Below are positions 40,420-51,772 of a stretch of 64,000 bases of DNA, piece after piece. Position 1 is the stretch's first letter; every line of letters starts with the position of its first letter. Below the pieces are notes generated by a model that had not been told where the DNA came from, did no database searches, and saw nothing but the letters and a program-made list of their open reading frames with translations. This DNA comes from Aurantiochytrium sp. KH105 (lineage: Eukaryota > Sar > Bigyra > Thraustochytrida > Thraustochytriidae): the NCBI GenBank assembly GCA_003116975.1, contig BGKB01000094.1, positions 124,001-188,000 on the forward strand. Reading direction: 5' to 3'. The translations under genes and the position numbers were made by a program.

Positions 40420-40761
40420 GCGAGTGCACCGGCGGCGGTCTGTCACCTCTGTATGCCCACGCATGTTCTTGCCGGGCTTTGGACGCCCGAAGTCAGGGCA
40501 TTGAACGATTTGTGTAAGCCTACAGCCTTCAACCTATTTTAGACCCCCTTTTCCCATCCTTTTTTCCCTGTCTTGCAGCGACGTCTTTCGACTCGTTCAT
40601 CTTGCTCCACGTGTGTCTACAACTTTCTCTTGCTCGTCGTCACCGAAAGTCTTTCCACGAAAGCCAAAAAGCAAGAAAAAAGGAGAAAGAGAAAAGAAGA
40701 GAAAATATCTATAGCTTGTGTGGTATTGATTGACTACATGCGAACTCGTTGCCTAGGCTAT
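40420..40761. other. Convergent 3' intergenic region
   Basis: DNA between the P2 and nitronate monooxygenase-like stop codons. It includes an A/G-rich run at about 40,670-40,706. No gene was seen. Confidence 0.4.
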
Positions 40762-41763
40762 CTAGTTCTCAACCATCATGCTCGACGTCTTGCGCAAGCA
40801 GGTAGCGGCATCGTTTACGAGACCCTCAATGAGATCTTCGCAGGTGGGAATATCGTGAATGAGAGCAGTGACCTGGCCCAGGCTCCACACGCCTTCGTTG
40901 ATGTCGCCGGTCTCCTGGAAAGCACGCTTGTACGCAGCGCCACGGACGTAATCGCGAATGCGGTCAAACTCGCCAGGGTGCTCGCGCTCCGTCTCGAGGA
41001 TGCGCATGGCCGTTTCGTTCTTGTACACGCGCTCGGTGTTGCGCATCGACCTCATGATGAGCGTGGTGCTCGACTCGTCGCCCTCCACAATGGCCTTTTT
41101 AATGTTATCGTGAATGGCAGCTTCCTTGGTGGCCATAAAGCGCGAGCCCATGGCCACGCCCTGGGCGCCAAGGTTGAGCGCCGCAGCCAACTGGCCGCCC
41201 GTGCCCATACCGCCGCATGCGAGCCATGGGATGCTCAGATCTTGCTGCGCCTTTGCAAAGAGGACCCAGCCGCCGACATCGGTCTCACCAGGGTGACCTG
41301 CCGCCTCGAAACCATCAATAGACACCATGTCGACCCCCATGCGCTCGGCGGTCTTGGCGTGTCGGGTAGAGGTGCACTTGTGGATGATGGACATGCCGTT
41401 GTCCTTGAACAGCTTCACGAACGGCTCGAGACCCTTGTAGTGGCCCGCGGTCTCGACCACGCGAATGCCCTCCTCGACCACAACGTGAGCGTACGCATCA
41501 TAGTTCGGGGGCTTGAGCATGGGCAAAAGGGTCATGTTGACACCAAAGGGCTTGTCCGTGAGCTCCTTGGTCTTGCGAATCTCCGCGCGGAGGTCCTCGG
41601 GCGAAGTCTGCGTCAGCGCCGTGATCACACCCAGACCACCCGCGTTCGACACGGCCGCTGCGAGACCGGCGTACCCGACGTAGTGCATGCCGCCCAGCAT
41701 TACCGGGTGTCGCACCCCGGTAAGCTCCGTCAGCGCCGTCTTGAACACCTGCTTGCCTGCCAT
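40762..41763 (-). CDS. Nitronate monooxygenase / 2-nitropropane dioxygenase-like enzyme
   Basis: Encodes 333 residues in an FMN-binding TIM barrel. Visible motifs: VMLGGMHYVG near the N-terminus, GFEAAGHPGE with the His expected to act as catalytic base, and GGMGTGGQLAAALNLGAQGVAMGSRF in two adjoining segments that hold the FMN phosphate. Nitronate monooxygenases oxidise toxic alkyl nitronates such as propionate-3-nitronate using O2 and FMN; related enzymes include enoyl-ACP reductases of FabK type, so the exact reaction is not certain. No targeting signal is evident. The Met start is immediately before the conserved domain. Divergent neighbour: the type II membrane protein gene. Confidence 0.9.
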   Translation of the reverse strand: MAGKQVFKTALTELTGVRHPVMLGGMHYVGYAGLAAAVSNAGGLGVITALTQTSPEDLRAEIRKTKELTDKPFGVNMTLLPMLKPPNYDAYAHVVVEEGIRVVETAGHYKGLEPFVKLFKDNGMSIIHKCTSTRHAKTAERMGVDMVSIDGFEAAGHPGETDVGGWVLFAKAQQDLSIPWLACGGMGTGGQLAAALNLGAQGVAMGSRFMATKEAAIHDNIKKAIVEGDESSTTLIMRSMRNTERVYKNETAMRILETEREHPGEFDRIRDYVRGAAYKRAFQETGDINEGVWSLGQVTALIHDIPTCEDLIEGLVNDAATCLRKTSSMMVEN

Positions 41764-42980
41764 CTTGCTTCTTCGCAGAAACTCGCTTCGCCCCGCCTCG
41801 CCTCGCCGCGCCGTGTCCTGCGCTTGCGCTCGCGCCCGCGTCCGCTCGGGTCTGCTCTGCTGCTTGCTCGCTCAAGCCGCTCTGTCTTGGTAAGCGGAAT
41901 GGATGTCCCCCGTAATCCAAGCTTGGGCACGGACCAAGTTGCAGCGCGGACATCGAAATCCGCCGAGCGAGGTCATGAAAGACCCAAATGTCAAAGCATC
42001 CATTCACTGGCACCTAGCAGGCTGCAGCTGCCATATTTGCCTCCAGCTGATGACAATGAGTCGCAGCGTGTCGCACGCAGCAGCTTATCGAATACATAAG
42101 CAAGGCGGGCGAAGGCAGGGCAGCAAAGAGCAAGGGAGCAGAGAGTAGAGGGAGCCAAAGTAAGGCAACCAAGAGCGTCCGACCCGCACCGAAAGGTTCC
42201 GGGAGGAGGTGCGCAAGAATGGCAGTGGCATGTCGATTGGCGCGGCAGACATTGCAAATTGCTGCACTGGTGCGGACGGAGGCGTTTCCTGCTCGCAAGA
42301 TGACCAACCGGAGAAACGCCCGAGAAGTCGATCGCTCCAGGACGGGAGAAAATTTTTCTTGCCAACCGTTCTGTAATTCGTCATAAAGATCGTGTCCTTT
42401 TTCGCTGCTCTCTCTCTCCCTCTTTCTACTTCTTGGTGTTTCAAAATGCATGCGCTTTTCGGATTTTCGATGCCACTAAAGGACAGGGCTGATGTCGATG
42501 GGTTTGTTTTCGTTACGCATAATGAGTCAGTCACTTTCCCGTGAGCGAGACGTCAATCCGAAACTCAAAGTCGTCTTGCCTCGCTTTCTTCATTCTTCCT
42601 TGGGCACCCTTGCTTGACGTTTTGCTCACGAGCTCTTCAAGGGTCTCTTCCCTACTCACGAGCTCTTCGAGAGTCTCTTCTCTGCAGCTGTTTCGCGATT
42701 CGGCGGTCGAACGTGACTCTCATTGCTCTTCACACAGAAAGGAAAGATCCGCTCAAGCCTCTCATCCTATTTCTTTTTTATCATGCTGACTGCCCCGCTT
42801 GTTCTCTCTCTGCATACTCCATCGCGTGCGCTGTTACCGCAGTGCCGTTTTCTGGATGGCTCACGCGAGGCTCGAAGAGCCTATTCTGCAGCACAGATGC
42901 CGCTTCCCGAGCTGACCCAGATATTAGACCCAGGTCAAAAGCAAAGCCAGAACGCGCGGCGACGACAACACGTCGGGAGC
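41764..42980. other. Divergent intergenic region
   Basis: About 1.2 kb between the nitronate monooxygenase-like gene and the membrane protein. Two near-identical segments (ACGAGCTCTTCAAGGGTCTC and ACGAGCTCTTCGAGAGTCTC) start at about 42,628 and 42,658. The membrane-protein frame is open from 42723. No other gene is supported. Confidence 0.4.
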
Positions 42981-44303
42981 ATGTACGGCGCCGTGGAGGC
43001 GAACGGCGGCGGGGGTGGGGCAGGGCCCGCGTACGGGACGCGGCGCACGTGCGGATCGCGCGCGCTCGCGGGCTTCGTGCTGCTTGTGGCTGCGTCGGTG
43101 GCGCTGGTCGTTTGGAGCCTCCAAGGAAACCACCAGCAGCAGCACAGCACGGACGTCAACCTTGACGTGGACGAGCCGCTGACGAACGCGCGGGCGAAAC
43201 ACCACAAGAATGAAGACAAGGGCCTGCGCGCGCGCTTCCCGCTGCCGGCAGGGCACCAAAAGGATTGCGCCGCGGAAGATTTCGTCGGCACCACTCTAAA
43301 ACTGATCAAGGAGACCAACTTCGTGAATGCCATGCTCAACTCGGGCTTTAATGCCGAGATTCTCGACAAGTTCGAGGCGAGCGACATCATCGGCTTCCAC
43401 AATGACGACAAGTTTCTCGTCGTCTTTGACAACAGCTTCCAGATCGGTCTCGTGCGTCGCCATGGTTTGAATCCGGGCGCGGAGCACACGCCCTTTGATG
43501 AGAACAAGCTCCTGGATTGGCCCGTCGACGCTGACGGCGACTCACAGTTTGAAGCCATCACGTACAACCAGTCTGCTGGTACCTTTCTCATTTTCGAAGA
43601 AACCTACCAGGACGCCACGGATGACGACGATGATACGGACAGCTCGCATTCGCGTGCGCACGAGGTCCGAATTTCGGACGATGAGCAACTTGAACACGTG
43701 CGTGTGTGTGACGTGGACTATGCTTTCTCGCACGACAACAAGGGCATCGAAGGCGCTTCCGTTATTGAGCTTCATGGCCAATCCTACGTCCTGGCGCTCT
43801 GCGAAGGTAACTATTGCGACGGCGGCGATCGGGGCCGCGAGCCTGGCAATGGTCGTATGCTTCTTCTTGAGCGCCGTATCGGCAGCGATAATTCCACAGG
43901 GGACGACAAACACGAGGACGCCTGTGTCTACGAGGTCAAGCAAGTGATCAAGCTGCCTGAAAGCGTTGCCTTCATGGACTACTCCTCGCTTTCGGTGTAC
44001 GAGAACCGCAAACTTGTCATCACCAGCCAGGAAAACGCAGCCGTATGGATTGCGGACATCGAGCCTGTTTCGCAAGAGGAGAGCGACGCAGGCAGCGACC
44101 TCTTGCGCTTCCAGAATGGCCGCATCCTTGATTTCCCGCGCAACGACCTTTGCGAAATCATTTACTGCAACATTGAAGGCGCTTACTTTTTGCAGGACGA
44201 CATCATCGTCACCGTGAGCGACGCCATGAAATCCAAGGCCCGCCAGCCCTTTGTGTGCCGTACCAAGGGTCAGAGCATTCACGTTTTCCTTGTGCCCGAG
44301 TAG
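42981..44303 (+). CDS. Single-pass membrane protein with luminal/extracellular domain, function unknown
   Basis: I choose ATG 42981 (440 residues); in-frame ATGs at 42783 and 42897 exist and could add 28-66 residues. A transmembrane helix, roughly AGFVLLVAASVALVVWSL at residues 28-47, follows a short Gly-rich head, indicating type II topology. The large C-terminal domain is acidic and beta-rich, with VVFDNSFQI, DWPVDADGDSQFEAITYN and repeated short strands that would suit a beta-propeller, reminiscent of SdiA-regulated/esterase-like propellers, but this is a weak inference. Cys pairs (CEGNYC, LCEIIYC) might form disulfides outside the cytosol. I do not recognise a specific family. Confidence 0.72.
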   Translation: MYGAVEANGGGGGAGPAYGTRRTCGSRALAGFVLLVAASVALVVWSLQGNHQQQHSTDVNLDVDEPLTNARAKHHKNEDKGLRARFPLPAGHQKDCAAEDFVGTTLKLIKETNFVNAMLNSGFNAEILDKFEASDIIGFHNDDKFLVVFDNSFQIGLVRRHGLNPGAEHTPFDENKLLDWPVDADGDSQFEAITYNQSAGTFLIFEETYQDATDDDDDTDSSHSRAHEVRISDDEQLEHVRVCDVDYAFSHDNKGIEGASVIELHGQSYVLALCEGNYCDGGDRGREPGNGRMLLLERRIGSDNSTGDDKHEDACVYEVKQVIKLPESVAFMDYSSLSVYENRKLVITSQENAAVWIADIEPVSQEESDAGSDLLRFQNGRILDFPRNDLCEIIYCNIEGAYFLQDDIIVTVSDAMKSKARQPFVCRTKGQSIHVFLVPE

Positions 44304-44731
44304 TGGCATTTTCAGATCTTCATTCACCAAACACAACATGACAGGACATAACCAAAACATAAACATGAAGTCTCGATTGTGAGCTCGCGTGAGATCTTCA
44401 CACGAGCACCTTTTGCGTCGCCACCTTGCGCTCTCGGTTTCTTTCTCATCATGGCTTGCTAATGAATCGATTGCTCGTTGGCAAGCCCCCATGACAGGTA
44501 AGGTAGAAGACAAAGTCAAAAAGTCTCAGACTCGGTGGGGCGAACTCGGGTCGACAAATCACGCCGGGCAAACGTTGAGCGAGGAAAGAGAGTCTCAATT
44601 CTGCCATCGGGCCAGGACATTGGCAGCGCTGCGTGTGGTTTTGCGCGCGCGCGCCGCGAGGACTCAGCCCTTAAAGGCAGCAGGCCGTCGTCGACGTCTT
44701 GTAGGAAACGGAGAGGTAATCAATCGCCACC
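44304..44731. other. Intergenic region
   Basis: About 430 bp between same-strand genes. Nothing recognisable was seen. Confidence 0.4.
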
Positions 44732-45559
44732 ATGGCCAAGGAAGAGTCCTCAGCGGCCGAAGCGGTGCCAGCAGCAGCAGCAGCAGCAGCGACAGCGACG
44801 CAGTCGGCAGCTGCCAACGCGGAGTCGCGCAGGCTATGGTCCGCGCTTGTCGCGTACATCGTCGGAGGCCTTGCTCTGGCCATGATAGTGGCCATGTTCG
44901 AAACAAGTGAACACATGTTTTCAGAAGAAGAACTCGCCAAGTTCGACGGCGTGGCCACGCCCGGGAAGCGCTATCTCGCTGTGTTGGGGGAAGTCTTCGA
45001 CGTGAGTTCTGGAGAATACTATACGGGAAGTGGTGGGTACGGCTACTTTGTTGGCAAGGACGCATCCCGCTCCTTTGCCACGGGCGAGTTCTCCGGCCCC
45101 GCCCGTGACGACATCCTCGACTTGAACGCGGGCGATGTCCAGGGCATCGTGCAATGGCGTGACTTTTACCGCTCGCACAAAGACTACCCGTTCAAGGGCA
45201 AGCTTGTAGGTCGATTCTATGACCCGATGGGCCAGCCGACGCTAGAGATCGAAAAGATTCAGGCCATAATCGCCGACGAGGAAGAGGCCGCAGCCGCACG
45301 GGCGGCTTCAAAGTTGCAGTATCCTTTATGCAACAGCCGTTGGACCCAGGCTGAAGGCTACGAGGTATGGTGCACAAACTCCTTGCAAACGAATTTTGAG
45401 GCCAAGCGCCTCGTACCACGTCTCATCTTCGATCCTACCACGCACAAGGAGCGGTGCGGCTGCGTCGAGCTTGACGAGGCGGTGCAGGACACGAACAAAT
45501 TCAAGACCTATGATAAGTGCAACGCCAAGGCACAACGCTGCAAGTTTTCCAAAAAGTGA
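44732..45559 (+). CDS. Neuferricin/CYB5D2-like cytochrome b5-fold (MAPR) protein
   Basis: Encodes 275 residues, start in good context (CACCATGG). A membrane segment at about 35-56 (ALVAYIVGGLALAMIVAM) follows an Ala-rich N-terminus, so it is probably anchored with the remainder luminal. The MAPR-type cytochrome b5 domain starts FSEEELAKFDG and continues YLAVLGEVFDVSSG, YYTGSGGYGYFVGKDASRSFATGEF, the pattern of neuferricin/CYB5D2, with the Tyr ligands of the MAPR group rather than the His pair of true b5. A Cys-containing tail (CNSRW, EVWCTN, RCGCVELD, KCNAKAQRCKF) matches the extended form of CYB5D2. The family binds heme and influences heme-enzyme or sterol pathways; the exact role is not defined. 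Confidence 0.9.
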   Translation: MAKEESSAAEAVPAAAAAAATATQSAAANAESRRLWSALVAYIVGGLALAMIVAMFETSEHMFSEEELAKFDGVATPGKRYLAVLGEVFDVSSGEYYTGSGGYGYFVGKDASRSFATGEFSGPARDDILDLNAGDVQGIVQWRDFYRSHKDYPFKGKLVGRFYDPMGQPTLEIEKIQAIIADEEEAAAARAASKLQYPLCNSRWTQAEGYEVWCTNSLQTNFEAKRLVPRLIFDPTTHKERCGCVELDEAVQDTNKFKTYDKCNAKAQRCKFSKK

Positions 45560-45861
45560 ATGGCGAAAGTATGATAGGTCCTAGTTGAAAAAAGCGGACG
45601 GCGTGCATGCGTTGCGCGAATGCATGCGCGTCGTTGTTTCGATGACAATAAATGCCGACGGGTCAGAAATAAATGAAGAAGCAGCGCGCTCTGCTCGGTA
45701 AAAGAGAAAAATACGGACGACCAAGTCGCAATGCTCCAGAGCTCATAGAAACTCGAAGATTGGATGGTGAAAACCCCCGAAAGATGAAAAGTTCTAGAAA
45801 AAAAATGCATAAAAACGTCGAGTCCATCCATACACGCAAAACACAGAAAGACAACAAACGA
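45560..45861. other. Convergent 3' intergenic region
   Basis: About 300 bp of AT-richer DNA between the neuferricin-like and PH/filamin genes, containing AATAAA-like words near 45,647-45,671 that could serve as polyadenylation signals. No gene was seen. Confidence 0.4.
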
Positions 45862-48800
45862 CTACATGGCCTCGGCCTTGTCTTCCTGAATCTCAGAAAG
45901 CTTGACGGGGTCTGCGAGACCCCACATAGTGAGGAGCACGTTGACCTTGGAAAGATCTGTCGAGTACAGATGGGCAAACATGGGCTTCGACAGCGAGTGA
46001 ACCGCAATCTGGGCCAGAGTTTCGACAAAAGACCCGTACGAGAGCGAGCTCACGTTGGACTTGCGCGTCACCGACGTGTACAGGTCACGAATCTCCTTGC
46101 GCGAGATAAATGTCGGTGTCACGTCATAGTCTTGGGTAAGCTGGATCATGTCGGAGAGCTGCACAGCGTTCGTGCCGCCGAGCTGCTTGTAAAACTCAAA
46201 GACTCTCGAAAGGACCACGGCGTGTTTGTCAAACAAGTTGATCATCTGCTTGCTGAGCAGCGGCGCCCCTTCGCGCTGCGACTGCTTTTGCGGGTGTTCC
46301 TTGCCAAGACTCGACGCCTTGTGGACGCCAGGTTCGCCGGGCCTCGCGTTTTTCCGACTTCCAGGAATAGCACGCTGTTGCGGATCATTCTCGCGGCCTA
46401 GCGCGCTCGGCCGTCTGCGACGCGAATGCTGTGAGGCGCCCTCCATATCGTCATAGGCGCCTTCCGGGTGACCCGCGCCCCTGGAAGCGCGCGAGGTGGC
46501 GCGAGCTTGCTCCACGAGACTTTCTGAGTCGGCTTGCACGCTCTGACGGATGCTTGCCATGTGGCGCACCTTTTCGTCCAAGAGCTGACGCGACTCGTCG
46601 ATTTCGCGGCGCGCACGGAGGAGGTCCTCCTTTTCGCGCTCAATTTCCCGGGCCCGCTCCTCGAGTGATTCGCGCACGAGCGGGGCCTCGTCGGCGTGCG
46701 GCGACCACGGCCCATTGCTGGCGGCCCCGCCGCCGTATGAGCGCGCCGTCGGGCCGCCTCCGTACATGGACGAGCCCACCGAGGCGGACGAAGAGGCAGC
46801 AAACCCATGGTACGGCTCGTCCTGGGGCCCTCCCATGGGCGGCGCGGGGTTGAAGATGGGGAAATAGCTCGAGACGGGAGCATACTGCTGCGTGAGTGCC
46901 TGCGACGGCTGCGACGCCGCGGACGAGGCTGACGGGGCGCGCTGCTGTCTGCTCGGGCCGTTCGGTACGCCGTTACCATGCATTTCGATGACACCGCTAT
47001 TGGATCCCGTCTGCACATGCGAAGAAGCACGAGTGCCGTCGCGTGGTTCCGAGCCAGCAGTGGAACCGACAATGGACAAGGGACCACCGCTCGTGCCATT
47101 GGGCACGCCGTTTTCGATGGCGGGCGGCGCATGCTCTTCCGGGCCAGCGCCTGGGAGTCGCAAGAGTCCGCTTTCCTTGAGCATTTTCGAAAAGGTAATG
47201 AACGGATTCACGTCATTCTGCGGGTGCCGTCCTTCGGCGCGCTCGCGGAGTAGCTTGTTAAACTCTGATGCCGTGTAGGCGGCAGCAATGTCCTCGGCAC
47301 TCAGCGAAGCTGCGACACCCGGCCGAAAGGGGCTCCCCTGGATGTCCCGAAGCGGCTCGATGTTGCTGCGACCGTCGTCAAGTTGTACGCGGACTTCAGC
47401 GCTAAGATCTTCGCCGCCCGCCTGCTTGTTAATGAGGTCCGTGCGCGACATCTTCACCGTATACGTGACGCGAAGCGTGCCGTCACCGTTGTCCTTGACG
47501 TCCTGCAGCTCGAGCGGCTCGCCCAGCGTCACAGTGAACTCGCGTCCGCCATCGAGTGTGACGGGCTCGTCGAACTCATTACGTGCCACAATTGTGAACT
47601 CGTTGGTTTGGTCAATTACGGCGCAAAGAAGCCCTAGACCATCTGCCGTGCAGTGACTCGTGGCCACGGGAGCGGGCAGGATCTTGGGGTGGTACGGTGA
47701 TCCGTAAATATCGTATCCGGCGAGCATGATGGTGAGCTCGTACTCGCCCAGACGGGAGGGCACGTATTCACAGGAAAAGGTTCCGTCCTGATTATCGACC
47801 ACATTCAGGTCATAGTGAAGATCCTGGCTCTCGAGAACGACGGATGGCAGTTGCCGCACAATTTCGAGGGGCTCGCCAAACTCATCGCGAGCCTGGATGG
47901 TGAAATGGGAAGGAATTCCAATTTGGCCTTCATGGAGACCGCGGCCGTAGGCTGTCCAATTTTGCGCCTCGTCCCAGCGACGCGTCGCCTCCTCGGGGTC
48001 GATTTCAGGCGCTACGCTCGGGTCCTTGACGGTCGGGTTCGTCATGGAGTGGTCCTCGCGCGCCTGCTCCAAAAGTGCCAGCTTCAAGACCCATTCGCTG
48101 GCCTCCTCTGGCGACGTGGCGGCGAACTCGTACGTGCGCTGCCGTGATGGGTCTTGCGGATTACGCTCAACGAGGTGAAATTCGTTTTCCCAACGGATGG
48201 CAGAATTTTTGTGGCGACGCTCGGGGACAGGATGGACAACCTGCGTGTGAAGCAGATCGATTTGGCCCTTGAGGGATTGATCCTTGTAGTACAGGAGCTT
48301 GACGCGGCGTTTGTCCATGCGAAAGTAGCGACGATTCCAGTTTTTGCGGAATTCTCCGCGTTTCCAAAGCTCGCCCTCGATGACACATTCGTCGGGAACC
48401 TTGAACTTGGGGATGCGACCCTTTCTCTTGCGCTTGGTGGTCTTTTTCCCGCGTGCCTCTTCGTCCTCACCTTCTTCCCGCGCCCTTTGCATTTCAACCG
48501 TCTGGTTCACCTCCATGTCCATTTCTTCGAGTTTCATTTGCAACTCGTCAAAGTCCTGGTTCAGCTCATAGTCATCATAATCGAGGTCAGCCATGGGGTC
48601 GCCATCCTGGTAGAGGTCCGGACGCGCGGAGGCCGTAAACCTGCGTTGGCGACTAGGGGCGTTCCTCCACTCGGCAGGGACGGGGTCCTCCTCTTCCTCT
48701 TCGGTGTCGTCTTTGCCGCGTCGCCCTCGCGCGCCCTGACGTGCGCCTCTTCCTCGTGCAGAAGCAGCGCGACTGGCGCCACCGACGCTGTTGCGACCAA

Positions 48801-49135
48801 AGGCAGCTGCGCCGCCGCCAAGCGGACTCGCGCCGCCAAAGCGTGCAGACGTGCGCCTCGCAAAGGACTCCTCGCCTGCGCGGCCGAAGCCGCCCGGAGT
48901 CCGTGGTTTTTCCGAGGATGTGCCCCCACGAAGGTCGGGGCGTCGCATGCTGCCGGTCTGCTTGGCGGATCCTTCGAAGCCGCCTCCGCGACGAGCACGT
49001 TCCGAGGCGAACTTGGCGGGGAGCTTTTGCTGCGGCGGCGTCTGCGGGCCTCCGCGAGGGCTACCGCCAAAATTGCGCGCGCTGTTGCCTCCGGCGCGCT
49101 GTCCATGTGGAGACTGCTGTTGTTGTTGCTGTTGC

Positions 49136-49173
<38 letters not shown>

Positions 49174-49296
49174 GGGATTACTGTTTTGCTGCTGCTGTTG
49201 AAACCCTTGCTGCTCGCCACCGGGCGCAGACTCCTCATCGAGGCCGCCACGCGCGCTGCTCTTGCCGCGCTTGAAGGGGCTCTTCAGGAACGCCAT
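45862..49296 (-). CDS. PH-domain, filamin-repeat, coiled-coil protein
   Basis: Encodes 1,144 residues. A low-complexity, Gly/Arg/Ser-rich N-terminus contains poly-Gln at 33-37 and 42-61. A PH domain spans about 303-412 (EGELWKRGEFRKNWNRRYF, ending WVLKLALLEQA), predicted to bind phosphoinositides or proteins. Two filamin/ABP280-type Ig repeats follow at about 445-540 and 548-661 (FTIQARDEFGEP, DNQDGTFSCEYVP; FTIVARNEFDEP, DNGDGTLRVTY). A Pro/Ser-rich linker, a coiled coil (EERAREIEREKEDLLRAR, about 880-925) and a helical C-terminal domain (LFDKHAVVLSRVFEFYKQLGG; FISRKEIRDLY) complete it, the latter resembling an EF-hand-like module seen in protist flagellar proteins. It is likely a cytoskeletal or cortical scaffold; no ortholog is named. 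Confidence 0.82.
49114..49200. repeat. CAG/CAA polyglutamine tract (coding)
   Basis: On the minus strand this encodes Gln33-Gln61 of the PH/filamin protein with a short Asn/Ser/Pro break. It is a mixed CAG/CAA microsatellite. Confidence 0.9.
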
Positions 49297-49763
49297 CCTC
49301 GCTTTCTCGCTTCTTCACCACCCCGACGGCGGTCCCGAAAAAGCGAACGCGAGCCAGAAACGCGAGCGCGGGGAAGCGCAATGCAAGGTCCTCGTCGCGC
49401 GAGCACGCAGCGAGGTGCCGCGCGCCGAGCGGCCACGCGAGGCGATCGCCGGAGTGGACTCGAGCAGCAGCAGCTGCACGCGCCAGACCCTGACTGACGT
49501 CCGCCAGGCAGGCAGCGGGCCGCGCAGACACGCAGACACACACGCAGGCGGGGCGGGCCTCGCGGCGGCGGAGACGCGTCTGCCGCGAGCCTGCCTGCCT
49601 CGCTCCGGGGCTCCCTCCCTCCGGGGCTGCGCGCGCCCGAGCTCGACTCGCGCTCGCTCGCTCCGAGCGTGGTTTGCCTCGCGCTCGGCGCCGCTGCACG
49701 CACTCGGCCACTTTGCCACACTCGCAAACACACCCGCGCACACTCCGCGCGGGCGCCATAGTC

Positions 49764-49792
49764 CACTTGCGCGCGCCATAGTTCACTTGCGC
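49764..49792. promoter_or_regulatory. Paired CACTTGCGC elements
   Basis: CACTTGCGC is found at 49764-49772 and 49784-49792 within a 20 bp repeat (GCGCCATAGTCCACTTGC and a one-base variant). In the direction of the leftward PH/filamin gene it reads GCGCAAGTG, about 470-500 bp upstream of its ATG. Confidence 0.55.
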
Positions 49793-51520
49793 GCGCCGCG
49801 CAGAGAGAGGGAGGGAGGGAAGGGAGCGAGGGCAGACAGCAGAGAAAGGAAACGGCGCGCGCCGCCGCATACGAGTTTTGAGAGAGGCGGCGTTTCGTTC
49901 CCCGCCGCGCAGGGAGGGGTCCCCGCAGGGAGGGAGGGGTCCCCGCGCACACCTTTGGCCGGTAAGAGATGGGGCAGAGAGGAGAGAGACGTTGAGGTGA
50001 CCGGTGCACGCGGACTCGGACTCGAAGTTGGACTCGGTGCGGGAAGACAGACAAGAGCGCCCGCAGCTTCTAACTCGGCCGTTCGTTCGTTCGTTCGATC
50101 CTTATCGCTGTTGTGCTCCATCCGTGACGCGCCGTCGATGAGCATGGCTACTGCCTGTGAGCGTCATTCTCTTTATCGTCGCCGCAGTGGCCGCTGTCTT
50201 CCTTTTTAGTGACCCAATTTCGGAGCGCGGATGGGTGTGGTGGTGTGCGTATCCGTCTGTAGGGCATTACGCCCGTCTGCGAGTCGAGGAGCGACAAAAC
50301 GACGCGCGGAAATGTACAAAGTCAAGAAGGAGCGCGAGGCGGGGGAAGACACTGTCGCACGACCGACGAACAAATGAGTGAGATCGAAGATTTCTCGGTT
50401 GCGGGAAAGACGAAGCTGCGCTTTGCTCGTTTTTTGAAAAATAATTGGAGAGTTGTTGACATCTTGTCGGATCAGAGTTTCGAGAAATGGAGATGATAGA
50501 TCTGCAACCGCCGCTTCAATCCAGACCAACGACAAGACTTTAGATCTTTTGGCGGCAGCAAGTGTCCTGGCAAAGTAAAATAAATAACATACAAGAGAAA
50601 GAGCAAAAGCAAAAGTTCTGGATAAGCACAGACTGAGGAAGCGTCGTCAACCAGATAGATAGCGCTCGAGATAAAAGTCAACACCACGCACCGACAAAGC
50701 GACTTGACTTGGAAGAGGAGATTAGGATCAAGGTACAGACGGCACCTGCATCGAACATTTTCTTTTGAGCGAGCAAGACGTGGAAAGCCCGCCCCTCCTC
50801 AGAAAAGGATTCACTCCGATCCACACTGTCCAAATAATCACCTAGTCATCTTCACACTTGCGAAACAATAGCACTTCCCTGAAATTGAGACGGCATTCTG
50901 ACTCAGAAGCCTCGACCAGCAAAGACTACAAAGACAAGTTTCATCGCTTTCTTCTGCATTCGCTGTGGACTTGGCCTTCATCTGCGCTGCTCCTCCTCCA
51001 CGTGCAACCAACTGTGATACAGTATCTGCCAACAAAGGTCGCCTTTTCTACCCACGATTTCGCTTCTCTTGCAGGTTGGACAATCCGAAATTCGGAAAAC
51101 CCTTCCTTCTGCACCGGCGGATTGGCGCTCGCCGTGCCCGTCAGCCACAGGCAGATAATCTGTGCGCTTTCGGAGTCACTTATATACCACGTCATCCTGA
51201 AGACCTCTTTTGGCCCTTCACGACGATATCTCTCGTTCCGCAAACGTTCTGGTATCGTTCGCGGAACAGATTCAGAACCGCGGCGCCGCCTCCCTCCGCC
51301 TCGATGGTTGGCGGCGAGGCGGCTGCGCTCGCCGCGCCCTCGCCTCCCCCCCGCGCGCAGGGCCGCGGCGGCGCGGGCAGGCGCGCGCGCGCGCGGGCCA
51401 TCTGCGGCGCGGCCGGCGCGGCGTGCGCGCGCGCCGCGTCGGGCCCGGGGCGCGCGGCGCTGCGCTGCGCAGGGCTGGGCTGGGCTGGGCCGTTTAGCGC
51501 GGGCGCGCGGCGCGGCGAGG

Positions 51521-51772
51521 GCGGGCGGCGGCGCAAGTGGAGTATCCCGGGGATAGCCGACTTGCGGCGCGCGGCGCAAGTGCGGTATCCGCGGCGGGCA
51601 AGCGCGGCGTGGCGTGCGCAGCAGCCACAGAGGCCTTTCGTTCGCTCGGGCGGGCGGCGGCGCAAGTGGAGTATCCCGGGGATAGCCGACTTGCGGCGCG
51701 CGGCGCAAGTGCGGTATCCGCGACGGGCAAGCGCGGCGCGGCGTGCGCAGCAGAGGCCTTTCGTTCGCTCGG
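51521..51772. repeat. 129 bp direct tandem duplication carrying GCGCAAGTG elements
   Basis: The unit 51521-51649 is followed by a nearly identical copy at 51650-51772 that lacks six bases (AGCCAC). Each copy holds two GCGCAAGTG sites, at 51531 and 51574 and at 51660 and 51703, 43 bp apart in each unit, plus a shortened reverse half-site CGACTTGCGG. The block ends about 160 bp before the eRF1 ATG. Confidence 0.85.

Noticed and set aside
49262-50209. Frames of 250-315 codons around the PH/filamin gene start
   Set aside because: Same composition effect in a GC-rich divergent promoter; no start context or domain.
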